The notes under the pieces are model-generated. The model was not told the origin of the DNA and searched no databases. It saw only the letters and a program-made list of their open reading frames with translations. The position numbers and the translations under genes were made by a program. A stretch of 64,000 bases of DNA from contig OV884009.1 of the NCBI GenBank assembly GCA_930367205.1, positions 99,035,189 through 99,099,188 on the forward strand. Reading direction: 5' to 3'. The DNA comes from Acanthosoma haemorrhoidale (taxonomy: Eukaryota > Arthropoda > Insecta > Hemiptera > Acanthosomatidae). Each line of letters begins with the position of its first letter. Positions within the stretch are counted from its first letter, which is position 1. Below, one piece after another: positions 44,142 through 54,195 of the stretch.

Positions 44142-46465
44142 TGATGGCCCAGTTTATTGGGACTACTTCCGCCAGCTTCTTACAGCTTGCGTAGACCTCA
44201 AAGTGTCCCTGAAAACATCCCAAGACCTAGATGATGCAGTGCATTCTTTCACTACTCTGGTCCAGAGGTCGGCTTGGGAGGCATCGTCACCCAAAAATCT
44301 ACAATCACAATCGTTTACCTCAGCACCTCAAAGACCTAATCCAATCCAAACGCCGTTCCAGAACAGTATGGCAAAGATCCCGACATCCTGCTGATCGCCG
44401 CTCATACAATCAATACTGCAGATTGGTAAAGCGGCAATTGGCGTCCTTCCGTTCCGATTCCTTCAATTCCCACCTCTCCTCTCTTTCTACCAGGGATAAC
44501 TCTCTGTGGAATGTAACTAAAAAAATCCTAAAGTATCATCCTGTTTCACACCCACTCCGTCGTGATGATGGGTCCTGGGCGGCTTCGGATGGGGATAGGT
44601 CGGAGGAATTTGCTCTGCATCTTACCCATACTTTTGCACCTCACCTTTCTCATCAAAACCATACTCATAGCACAACTGTAGAAGATTACCTCACTTCACC
44701 TATACCTCTCTCACTTCCACCAAAAGCCGTTAACCCCTCTGAGGTCAAATACCTTCTGAAAAACTTACCTTACCGAAAATCCCCTGGATATGATCTTCTT
44801 ACTTCTCAAATTCTCAACCAGCTTCCTCATAAAGCCATAATCTTCCTAACCTACATCTATAATTGCATTATCCGAACCACGCACTTTCCTCTCCTCTGGA
44901 AACACTCCATTATTGTCCTATTCGCCAAACCCGGAAAACCACCCAACGACGCCTCATCTTACCATCCAATGAGCTTACTCCCTATCCTCTCAAAAATATT
45001 TGAGAAACTCCTCTTAAAACGTCTACTTCCAATTGTTGAATCCAAAAACCTTTTTCCTGTACATCAGTTTGGCTTCCGTCAACAACATTCCACTACTCAA
45101 CAAGGCCTTCGCGTTGTTGATCACATTTCCTCAGCCCTTGAATCCAAACAGTATTGCACTGCTGCATTTCTGGACATAGCTCAAGCTTTTGACAGGGTTT
45201 GGCACGCAGGTTTGCTTTACAAGCTCAAAACACATTTACCACAGACCCTTTTCCTAATCCTAAAGTCCTACCTTTCAAACCGCTTCTTCCAAGTCCGCTG
45301 TGGTTTAGAATATTCTAACTACTATCCCATAAAAGCAGGAGTTCCACAGGGCAGCGTCCTGGGTCCCATCCTCTATAACCTATATACCACTGATGTCCCC
45401 TCTACCCCCAATACCTTCTTGGCAACATTTGCAGATGACACTGCAGTCTTGTCATCCCACTCAGACCCTGATATAGCATCCCAAAACCTTCAAAAACACC
45501 TTGATGAGATTGAGTATTGGTGCAACCAATGGCGAATCAAGGTCAATGAAGCAAAATGTTCCCACATAACCTTTACCCTCTGCCGCAAGTCCTGTCCGCT
45601 AGTATTTTTCAATTCGATTCCTCTCCCCGTGTCTGAGACAGTACGGTATTTAGGCTTCCATCTCGACAAAAGACTTACATGGAACCCACACACGAGGCTA
45701 AAAAGACAAGAACTAAACAGACGCTTTGGACTACTGTACAGATTACTTCGAAGGACATCCCATCTCTCAATAGAAAATAAACTACTTATTTACAAAGTTA
45801 CACTTAAGCCAATCTGGACATACGGAATAGAGCTATGGGGGACAGCAAAAAACAAAAAAGTCGAACATCAAGCGCATCCAATCCTTTCAATCAAAAGTCC
45901 TGAGAACAATAGTAAATGCCCCTTATTACGTCAGCAACAAAACCCTTCATAACACTCGTAATAGACCCTACATTCTTGAACTCATCCTTTCAATGTTCAT
46001 GAAATTCCATAGTAACCTAAGCAACCACCCTTAATCCCTAACACAGTCATTACAATGCGCCACTCATCCCTATAATTCTCTTCGGAGACTAAAGCAGGAA
46101 TGACCTCGTGGACCAGCTATAAATACGTGACAGTGGGAGTCCTGGCAATGCCCAGTTTCTCCAATTATGTTCTGAACGTCTGTGGCTCTTGCGCTCTTCG
46201 TCAGCCTCCGCTGGCTCGTATCCGGTGACGTGGCTGGTGGGGAGTGTGGGGGACTTCCCGAGACTCCGCTTCCTCTTTCGCTTGCGAGGGAGGCAACAGC
46301 CGTGGACTTGGGGGACCCCTGGGCTGTTTGTAAATGTTTGTAAATATTGTATGAATGTGCGAACGAATGATGACTTGTAAATATGCTATGAATGAAAACA
46401 CTTATCTCAATTATTTATTGCCTATTAAGTAAAGGCAGATTGTAATTTCATCATAATAAAGTTGT
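44142..46465 (+). mobile_element. LINE-B copy with nearly complete RT, 5'-truncated
   Basis: It begins after the endonuclease (GPVYWDYFRQLL), holds the full RT domain, and ends with the long-type 3' UTR at about 46465 (TTGTAATTTCATCATAATAAAG). A 10-bp loss near 44290 shifts the frame. This is the best source for the LINE-B RT sequence. Confidence 0.92.
44231..45952 (+). pseudogene. LINE-B reverse transcriptase (jockey clade), N-terminally frameshifted
   Basis: 573 open codons. RT blocks in order: YRKSPGYDLL at ~178, YHPMSLLPILSKIFEKLL at ~245, HQFGFRQQHST at ~278, AFLDIAQAFDRVWH at ~313, GVPQGSVLGPILYN at ~370, FADDTAVLSS (catalytic) at ~400, YLGFHLDKRLTWN at ~475. All catalytic aspartates are present. 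The N-terminus is cut by the 10-bp frameshift (the correct frame upstream is 44107-44290). The last ~35 residues are out of frame after extra bases in an A-rich run near 45850. No RNase H domain, as expected for jockey. Likely inactive: no endonuclease and two frame errors. Confidence 0.88.
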
Positions 46466-46739
46466 TATAGACGATCCAATAAAACTCGACAGTCTTCACT
46501 CTACAAGAAGGACGTCACTGTGGGGCAAGGGCTCAACAAACCGACTTCAGAAGAGGAACTGCCGATATTGGCAAATATCCGACGCTCAGGTCAACAAACA
46601 TTAGCAACCAGCAGAGCTATAGAAGCCTTAGAAGGGACCTCTTAGGACGAAGAACTCTACACCAGGGTATGAAAACAACATTGTACTAAATTTTTATTTC
46701 TAAATTTTTTTTTTTTTTATATATGTCTTTAGTCGATAG
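46466..46739. other. Leader region before G4 gag
   Basis: Probably the 5' leader of gypsy G4. No LTR or clear primer site could be fixed. A T-run near 46708-46720. Confidence 0.3.
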
Positions 46740-46828
46740 ACTTAATTCTATCAGAAATATAAATTCAAACGTAGAAATGGAACACGAAAAAATAAAGAAC
46801 AGCGATTGCTCATTCATTCCGGTTTACA

Positions 46829-47182
46829 ATGGGAAGACAGAAAACTTCCAGAAAGCAACAACTACTACAACAACAACAACAACAACGACGACGACGATAT
46901 AATTACCAACAACAGTGGAATCCACAAGCACAACATAACTATTTCAATCAACCGCGACAAAACCAAGTACAGAACCAACCAATAAATAATCAACAAAATC
47001 AATCTTATCCACAGACAGTTTCCATGCGTACAGTTAGTGACAGAGCACATCACATTGAAGACGACAAAGACAAAATAATCCAAGAATTACAAGAGAGACT
47101 AGACCGCGTGGAAAACCATTTTTTAGACTCGGGACAAATACAAACCAATCCACCTCCCTTAGAGGAAAAGGAACAATTTTAG
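46829..47182 (+). pseudogene. G4 gag C-terminal part, Gln/Asn-rich
   Basis: 117 open codons, rich in Gln, Asn and Arg (QQQQQQRRRRYNYQQQ), from CAA/CGA repeats. They end in a short coiled-coil-like segment (IIQELQERLDRVENHF). The real gag start lies in another frame just upstream (CSFIPVYNGKTENFQK at ~46790); the capsid part between them is missing. No zinc knuckle. A stop at 47180 separates it from the in-frame 24-bp repeat. Confidence 0.6.
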
Positions 47183-47257
47183 ACAATAATAATAATTTAA
47201 ATAATAAAACAATCCACCTCCTTCAGAGGAGCAGGACCAATCTTAGTTAATAATAGA

Positions 47258-47377
47258 AGAGACTAAACATACTCGGAAAAAAGAGACCAAACATACTCGG
47301 AAAAAAGAGACCAAACATACTCGGAAAATAGAGACCAAACATACTCGGAAAATAGAGACCAAACATACTCGGCAAAT
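47258..47377 (+). repeat. 24-bp minisatellite, five units
   Basis: Five head-to-tail copies of AGAGACCAAACATACTCGG plus five A/T-rich bases. The unit is 8 codons (RDQTYSEK/N) in the gag frame, so the array keeps frame. Units differ at only a few positions. Confidence 0.92.
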
Positions 47378-47454
47378 AAATATAATAATAAACAATGCGA
47401 AGAACTACATTATACTAACGACTTACCATACATTATATATTTCAAAAAAACAAA

Positions 47455-47811
47455 TGGTTAATTGATACAGGTGCGACGAAAAATTATATACACCCGGACA
47501 TAGTAAAAGAACATAACTTTACATTAATAAGAAAAGAATTTTCCATCAAAACACCCACGGGTTATGACGACGGTAATTCGAGCGTTGTAGTAAATATCAA
47601 AAATGCATTAGGTATAGACCAACTGACTGAATTTTCAGTCTACCCATTTTCCAATAGGTTTGATATTCTGTTAGGTTTCGAAACGATGAGGAATTTAAAA
47701 ATGAATATAAATTGTACGGAAAATCACATAGTGATCGGAGACAACATATTCAAATTTAAAGACTCAAAGAACGAAATAAACTTAATGGACAACGAACAGG
47801 AAATGCATTAA
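47455..47811 (+). pseudogene. G4 aspartic protease region
   Basis: WLIDTGATKNYIHPDIV carries the DTGA active-site motif, and FDILLGFETMRNL fits the flap/C-terminal motif of gypsy proteases (xxILLGxD). It is in the -1 frame relative to gag, the usual gypsy arrangement. Open to a TAA at 47809, where a frame change separates it from RT. Confidence 0.7.
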
Positions 47812-47927
47812 CAATGCATTATGAACGGAACACATACCGACATACTTAGCCAACAACTTAATAAAAAATAATTTCCGACAATGGTGAAGTAATAAAAAAA
47901 GACAATGAAAAACTCCAAGCTACTAAT

Positions 47928-49448
47928 TTGATAAAGCATCGGATAAATACCAAAAATAATGACCCAATTTACACAAGGAATGATAAGTACCCCGAGCAAT
48001 TTAAAAATCAAATTAAAGATGAAGTACTGTTAATGGATGGAATAATCAGAAAGAGCAATTCACCTTATAACTCGCCACTATGGGTAGTGCCAAAAAAGAT
48101 GGATGCTAGTGGAATTAAGAAAGTGAGAATGGTCATAGACTACCGCAAACTTAATTCAGAAACCATCAATGATAAATTCCCCTTACCAAATTTAGAAGAT
48201 GTACTGAATAAACTTAAAGGAGCAAAGTATTTTACAACAATAGATTTAACTTCGGGTTTCCACCAAATACCCATGGAAGAAGAATCGATAACTAAAACAG
48301 CCTTCAGCACAGACGACGGACATTACGAATTCTTCAGAATGCCGTTTGGTTTATACAATGCACCACCAACTTTCCAACGCATGATTAGTATGGCTATAGA
48401 GAACTTGGTGAACGTGGCTTACAGACTTGCGAAATCAGGAACAAGATCCAAAGTCATGACTCACATGCGACATGGGAAGTTGTTCAGAAGAATTGATGAG
48501 GACGAGGTGCTGTCAATGCACTCTGACCTACAAGTTAAGAAACACACAGACGTTTTATACTGTGCGGAAAACACAAAGACCAAACCACATAAACTGTGTA
48601 ATGGGATTAATTGCTATACAGACGGCTCACTAACAGAAAACGGATCAGGGGCCGGCATATGGAGGAAAGATAAACCAGAATCTGGGATTTCTATTTCTTT
48701 AGGTAGACACACCTCGGTCTTTCAGGCCGAAGTGATGGCGATCAATGTCTGTACCCAAACCTTAATTGGGGAGGGTGTAAGAAACAGACTGATCACAATT
48801 TTCACGGATAGCCAGGCAGCCATTGGCGCCCTGAGAAGCTATACGACCAGATCTTATTTGGTTGAGGAGTGTAAAAACAACTTAAACACACTCTCGCTAG
48901 CCAATAAGGTTAGAATCGACTGGGTGCCAGGACACACAGGCATCACAGGCAATGAGAAGGCAGATGGCCTTGCAAGGGTGGGCTCAGAACAGACACCTCT
49001 TGCACCTGAACCCATATGTGGTATCAGCCTCAGCTACGCTAAAAGGCGTATAAAATTAGCTTTAGAGGACAAGGCAAGACTTTCTTGGAGAGAAACTAAG
49101 AAACAGGAACACTCGAAACTGTTTCTTAATGGACCCTGTAAGAGAAGAAGCTCAGCACTTCTATCAATGGACAGGTGGACACTCAAAAGTGTGACAGGAC
49201 TCTATACAGGTCACTGTAGGTTAAATAAACACCTCTTTAATTTGGGGATAGTGGGATCACCAATCTGCAGATTCTGCAAGAAAGAGGGAGAAACGGCACG
49301 TCATATAATATGTGACTGTGATAACTTAGCTAGAAGGCGATACCTTCACTTTGGTAGTGATCGCATTGTAGACCCCAAACTATGTGAACTGATCGATCCA
49401 TTCAGTATCCCCAGATTTGCAAAGGCCGTGGGCCTGTCACATATATAG
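47928..49448 (+). pseudogene. Chimeric frame: gypsy RT N-half fused in frame to I-type LINE RNase H and zinc finger
   Basis: 506 open codons. Residues 1-159 are gypsy RT (VRMVIDYRKLN at ~63, TTIDLTSGFHQIP at ~105, FFRMPFGLYNAPPTFQR at ~138). From residue 160 the frame is the C-terminal part of a LINE: RNase H with CYTDGSLTENGSGAG (~228), FQAEVMAI (Glu, ~264), FTDSQAAI (~294) and VPGHTGITGNEKAD (~340), then a zinc knuckle CRFCKKEGETARHIICDC (~450). The gypsy YIDD block is displaced beyond the insert. Fusion by insertion is certain from the target duplication; expression is unknown. Confidence 0.88.
48396..48406 (+). repeat. Target-site duplication of the I-type LINE (left)
   Basis: ATAGAGAACTT, repeated at 49522-49532. 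It shows a single target-primed insertion into G4. Confidence 0.92.
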
Positions 49449-49521
49449 GACAGGGACATGGACGGCGCTCAATAGGTCTCACTGAGGCCGCGGTGCACAA
49501 ATGCCGGAACAAATAATAATA
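48407..49521 (+). mobile_element. I-type LINE fragment, 5'-truncated, (AAT)n tail
   Basis: 1,115 bp bounded by the 11-bp target copies. It ends with AAATAATAATA, a TAA-type tail like that of the I factor. It encodes RNase H and a C-terminal CCHC-like finger but no endonuclease or RT. The 3' UTR is only about 60 bp. Confidence 0.9.
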
Positions 49522-49709
49522 ATAGAGAACTTACCGAGAACTATAGCTTATATCGACGATATAATAATTTATTCAAAAAACGAGGACGAACATTTGAAAG
49601 ACATTGAAAAAGTATGAAAAAAGTACAGACATTAAAGAAAAATAATTTAAGTATCCAATTAGACAAAACGGAATTTTTTTAAACAGAACTAACATTTTTA
49701 GGTTACATA

Positions 49710-49915
49710 GTGACACAAAACGGATTAAAAACGGACCCAAATAAAATAAAAACTATTACAGAATTCAAACAGCCTAATGACGAAAAATCCCTTAGACGAT
49801 TTTTAGGAATGACGGGATATTACAGGAAATTTATAAAGAACTACGCGAAAATAGCTAGACCTCTTAGCGCAGCCATTAAAAATTACAAATTCAAAGAATT
49901 TGAGGACAGTTTCCA
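49710..49915 (+). pseudogene. G4 RT C-terminal / connection segment
   Basis: SLRRFLGMTGYYRKFIKNYA is the hallmark of the segment between RT and RNase H in gypsy elements. The match to gypsy ends at about FEDS; the remaining ~25 codons to 50006 are unrelated sequence. Confidence 0.8.
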
Positions 49916-50054
49916 TTACTTAATTAAACAAATGACTAACACTAGGACTAGGACGGTCTTTTACGGTAGTGGTCGAAAAAATTGCAAGATCGACATAAAA
50001 TTTTAATTTCAAATCACACCGTACGTGTTTCGGTAGATAATAACGGACAGTACG

Positions 50055-50938
50055 GGTCAGGTCGTCACGAGGGGGTGCCTAGTTGCCCTAGCCCTAGTGA
50101 CGAAGTGAAGGTTTATTAGGCTATGACCTGGCCAATTGCTTCATGACGAGTCTTACTACTGTACTATCTGACTCCATATCTGATAGGTATGTGCCCCGAC
50201 AGTGCACTATGTTCAGGAGAAGAGGTATAGGGTAGCTATTGTAGGTAGTTTATGTGGTCTTGGAATGACCACGAATTCACACTCGATATCTGAGGGTAGG
50301 CGAAAACCGTCCGGATCCCAAAGGCGAGTGTGAACCGGAGAGAAGCAGACTGGATTGCCGTGGGAGACACTACTAGGTAAAGTTTGTAGGTCCACGGCAA
50401 CCGTCGCGACGACGCGTCGTCCACAAGGAAGAAATCTCTTCCAAGGAGGTGCTAGTTTTAGCGAGACGAAGGCAGCGAATCCCACTAGGAATGTCTGGGG
50501 TCTGAGAAGGCCGGACTAAAACATGGCGAGGTTAGGAAAGAGAGATGCAGAGGTTTTTATAAATGAGCAGTCCAAATCTAGAAGCATCAGTGCAGCTGCA
50601 AGTACCAGTCCAGAGAGCCGTAGTTGGAATGACTTATCAGCTAAAACAAGGGGCTATATATAGCCCCAAGTAGCCAAGGGGCTGGGGCTTTATTCTGGCC
50701 AATCGCGTTCAGCCAATAGGGCGATGTTTTATTCTGACCAACCAAATCGCAGGGCTGGGTGACGCTAGAATGTTCTAGACCACGACCCACCTAGCGCCAA
50801 GAGCTACCTGACTCCCTCTGCAAGGGCCTCTAAACTAGCTTTTTGCAGCTGCGTCTTTTATTGTTTACAATATTTACACTGATATGACTTATGGTTTGGT
50901 AATATTATTTACATTTGTTCACATTAATTTATGACATA
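50055..50938 (-). mobile_element. Family-D LTR, copy 2 (~880 bp), minus strand
   Basis: Aligns with 22161-23024 along both ends (GTCGTCACGAGG at left; GCAGCTGCGTCTTTATTGTTTAC region at right), roughly 75-80% by eye with a diverged middle. Minus-strand order: two CCAAT/ATTGG boxes (50697-50725), a palindromic TATA box GGCTATATATAGCC (50651-50664), and AATAAA near the end (50113-50118). No coding part attached. No target duplication seen, and ends are approximate. Confidence 0.65.
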
Positions 50939-51161
50939 TTATAACCAATTTACAATTGTTAATGATAAAAATATGCCATGTCAACACTGTCGATTATGTT
51001 TGTCTTTGGCGGCAACACTGTCTGTAACCTCTCCTTGTTGTTAGCTACTTTCATTTCATCTAACCACATGTATTCTGTACAGTTCTTTATTAAATATGAG
51101 TTTATATTCAAGCTGTGATTATAATGAGTATTCCTAAAGCCACCTTCCTGATCCTTTATCA

Positions 51162-51175
51162 GGTTATGGGCCCAG
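51162..51175 (+). promoter_or_regulatory. Primer binding site of copia-1
   Basis: GGTTATGGGCCCAG follows the LTR end (TTATCA). The same site is used by Drosophila copia, which is primed by an internal half of the initiator methionine tRNA. Confidence 0.85.
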
Positions 51176-51234
51176 TAACGGGAACGTGAACGTTTGAAGT
51201 GTTCTGATAGTTTGTTGAAGTGTTATAAAAGTTA

Positions 51235-51897
51235 GTGGGATTGGACTTCTCAGACGAAATGGAAACATCGAGGGTTGCTATTGATAAATTGGAGGGACAG
51301 TCCAATTGGATAGACTGGAAATTCCAGGTTAAAATACAGCTTCAGGTTGATGGAGTTATGGACGCTGTGGAAGGAAAACTTGTATACCCGGAGAAGCCAA
51401 TTCCTACTGATGATCAAACGGACTACAATAAGAAGGTTGAGGCTTTAAACAAATTGGAGTACATGGCGCAAAATACAATAGTTTCTTCATTATCAAGTCA
51501 GGTAAGACAACTTGTTAATATGTGTACAAACGCCAAATCTATGTGGGAAAAACTTCATAGTGTTTATGAGCAGAGGACAGAGCAAAGGCAAGACAGACTA
51601 TTTAATCAATTTTTTGGTATTAAGGAGAAGGAATCTGGTGACTCTATAGCCAAGCATATTGCAAAGCTAGAAAAATTATGGCAGGAGTTATGCGATGAAA
51701 CCTGGAAAGAAGACAAAGTTAAATTGCCGGACTCTCTGTTCTTAAATAGGGTTCTAAATACTATGCCTTCAGAATACCATGAGTTTATAAATGCTTGGGA
51801 ATCTGTCCCCAAGGAGCAGAGGAACTTAAATCTACTGAGAGAAAGGCTCTGTGTTGTGGAAATGAGAATGAATGAGAGGTCGGAAGGTGTAGCATAG
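51235..51897 (+). CDS. gag: Copia-1 gag
   Basis: 220 codons as listed from a non-ATG codon; the likely start is the ATG at 51259 (METSRVAIDKLEG). It has the copia-type gag domain: LEGQSNWIDWKFQVKIQL at the N-terminus, then the helical SMWEKLHSVYEQR and LFNQFFGIKEKE blocks. The frame ends GCA TAG at 51892-51897. The zinc knuckle lies immediately downstream in the +1 frame, as in copia-2. Confidence 0.8.
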   Translation: MGLDFSDEMETSRVAIDKLEGQSNWIDWKFQVKIQLQVDGVMDAVEGKLVYPEKPIPTDDQTDYNKKVEALNKLEYMAQNTIVSSLSSQVRQLVNMCTNAKSMWEKLHSVYEQRTEQRQDRLFNQFFGIKEKESGDSIAKHIAKLEKLWQELCDETWKEDKVKLPDSLFLNRVLNTMPSEYHEFINAWESVPKEQRNLNLLRERLCVVEMRMNERSEGVA

Positions 51898-53278
51898 TAA
51901 TGTGGGTAAGTCCTCTTTTCACAATTATAAAAGTCAACATTATAATAAAGACAAAATTCCACCTAAGGAGAGTAATGTAACACTGAAATGCTATCATTGT
52001 CACCAGCAAGGTCATTTTAAAAAGGATTGCCCAAAGAAACATTCATTTCATAAAAATGGTGGTGTACATTCGGTACCTGAAAAGGGTCTAGGTACGAGTG
52101 GTGGTGCTTTTGTCTGTAGTATAGCTGAGGGTGACTTGAACGCTGCATGGATCACTGATTCCGGTGCTACTCATCATATGTCCATGAGGAAGGATTGGTT
52201 TGCTACTTTCGAATCCTTTCCAGCGGAGAAATATGTCTAAGTCGGTAACGGACAGACCATGAAGGCTTATGGACAAGGTAACATTAATGTTGAAATGTTT
52301 ATTGATGGTAAATGGATTGGTGGGTATTTGCAGGATGTATGGTATGTGCCAGATGCTGATAAAAATTTGTTTTCCCTTACATCCACTCTCGATAAAGGAT
52401 ATGTAACAACATTTAGTAATAATGAATGTTCATTGTTAAAGGATGGTCGACTGGCAGCAAAATCAACCAGGACCGGTGGTTTATTTACCATGAACATGAG
52501 GGTTATCCCAGTCTACTCGGCAGAGGCTCAACTTGCGGTTGAAGATACATTGCAGACCTGGCACGAACGGATGGGCCACCAGAATAAGAGGTATGTCGCA
52601 GAAGTTTTAAAACGTAGTGGTGTAAACTTTGGCGGCCAAGTATCTTCTGACTTTTGTGATGCATGCATAATTGGAAAGATGCATAGGTTAAGCTTTGGAA
52701 AGAGAAAGGAACAAGTCTCCAGTCCGGGGCATAGAATAAATGCTGACATCTGTGGACCTATTCCCACTCTGTCAGCGGGTGGAAGTAGATACTTTTTAGT
52801 CTTAAAGGATGAATTTTCTAAGTATCGGACGGTCTATTTTCTAAAAGAGAAATCTGAAGTGAAGGATAAATTACAGCAATTCTTGGCGGAGGTGAAAACT
52901 ATTGGACATACTGTCAAGGAATTATTAACCGATAATGGAAAAGAATTCATAAATAGGGATGTACAAATAATAACTAGGGACCATGGCATGTACCATCGCA
53001 CCTCTATGCCCTATACACCGGAGCAAACTGGTTCGGCAGAGAGGGAAGACCGAACCCTTGTGGAGTCAGCAAGAACTATGCTGCATGTATCGGGCCTCCC
53101 AGAAAAACTGTGGGCGGAGGCCGTTATTACTGCTGCTTATGTCATAAATAGGACAGGTCCATCCTCCACTAGTGGTGATTCACCTTATGAAGTTTGGTGC
53201 GGTAAAAAAGCCTCAATAAAGCATCTTAAAATATTTGGCACTGAGTGCTTTGTGCATACTCCTAAGGAGAAAATTTGA
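51891..53278 (+). pseudogene. Copia-1 pol part 1: zinc knuckle, protease, integrase
   Basis: In the +1 frame to gag. The knuckle CYHCHQQGHFKKDC is at ~51985, and the protease motif AWITDSGATHHM at ~52145. A TAA at 52238-52240 breaks the frame just after the protease. From 52259: integrase HHCC (HERMGHQNK ... CDACIIGK), catalytic Asp in NADICGP (~52738), Asp in LLTDNGKEF (~52925), Glu in GSAEREDRT (~53035). It ends by frame shift at 53278. The catalytic residues are present, but the two breaks make it a pseudogene. Confidence 0.85.
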
Positions 53279-54190
53279 CAATAAAGCAAAGAAAGGTTTC
53301 CTTGTTGGGTACTGCGGTGATCAAGATGGTTATCGAGTATGGATTCCTGAAGATTCCGAAGTTGTGCTGTCAAGGGATGTTGTCTTCAAGGAAGAAAATA
53401 CATCAACTGCCGTCTTTGAGTACTTAGCGCCTATTTCAGGTGAGGAAGAAGGTATTTCAAGGGAAGTTGGGGAACAAGCAAACTCGGAAGAAGTCCAAGA
53501 TCACATGGAAAAACAGCATGATGAAAATAAAAATACTAAGAAGGTTCAGGATAAAATTGACAGCACCCCTACTAATAAAGGTGGTTATAGTCTACGGAAT
53601 AGGGATGAATTAAGGGCACCAACAAGATTAGCAGTGGACTATGCTATGTTAGCATTTTGCAATGAACCTGGGTCTTACAACGAAGCCACCTATTCTACTC
53701 AAGCTGAGGACTGGCACAAGGCTATGAGAGAAGAGATGAATGCTCTAAAGGAAATTGATACTTGGACACTGGTGGATAGGCCTGAGGGGAAGAAGATAAT
53801 AGATTGTCGTTGGGTCTACAAGGTAAAATATGATCCTGATGATATTGTAGAGCGTTACAAGGCTCGATTAGTCGCGAAAGGTTTTTCTCAACAACCAGGA
53901 GTTGATTTCTCTGAAACCTTTAGTCCAACCATTAGATGGGATACTATCAGGGCTGTGCTTAGTGCCAGTGCACAGGACGGACTTCACTTGAAGCAGTTTG
54001 ATATCAAGAGTGCCTTTCTGTATGGAGAACTGAACAAACAAATTTATATGAAACAACCCGAAGGATTTGATGATGGCTCGGGTAGGGTGTGTCTCCTACG
54101 CAAAAGTCTATATGGTCTACGTCAGGCATCCCGTTGTTGGAACAAGAAATTCACAAATTTTCTCGAGGAATGTGATCTCAAGCAAAGTGA
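53235..54190 (+). pseudogene. Copia-1 pol part 2: end of integrase and N-half of RT
   Basis: Continues pol in another frame (KKGFLVGYCGDQDGYRVW, an acidic linker, then copia RT: WTLVDRPEGKKIIDCRWVYK, YKARLVAKGFSQ, FDIKSAFLYGEL, KSLYGLRQASRCW). It stops being copia at about KQSE (54189), before the catalytic YVDD block. Codons after that are LINE-B read backwards. Confidence 0.85.
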
Positions 54191-54195
54191 GAATG

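Larger units (their letters stand above)
46740..49915 (+). mobile_element. Gypsy element G4 (17.6/297-like), broken, with a LINE inserted in RT
   Basis: Order: gag start (~46775), Gln/Asn-rich gag C-terminus, 24-bp tandem repeat, protease (~47460), RT part 1 (47928-48406), I-type LINE insertion (48407-49521), RT part 2 with YIDDIIIYSKNEDEH (~49548). It breaks off in the RT/RNase H connection at about 49915. No LTRs seen. Gag is internally deleted and pol frames are shifted, so it is dead. Confidence 0.85.
50970..54190 (+). mobile_element. Ty1/copia element copia-1, 3' half missing
   Basis: 5' LTR (about 50978-51161; the start is uncertain because there is no 3' LTR to compare), primer site, gag, protease, integrase and the first half of RT. 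It is cut off at about 54190, where a LINE-B on the opposite strand begins. One internal stop and one frame shift damage pol. Confidence 0.88.

Noticed and set aside
47258..47377. CRISPR-like array
   Set aside because: Repeats are head to tail without spacers, in a eukaryotic retroelement.
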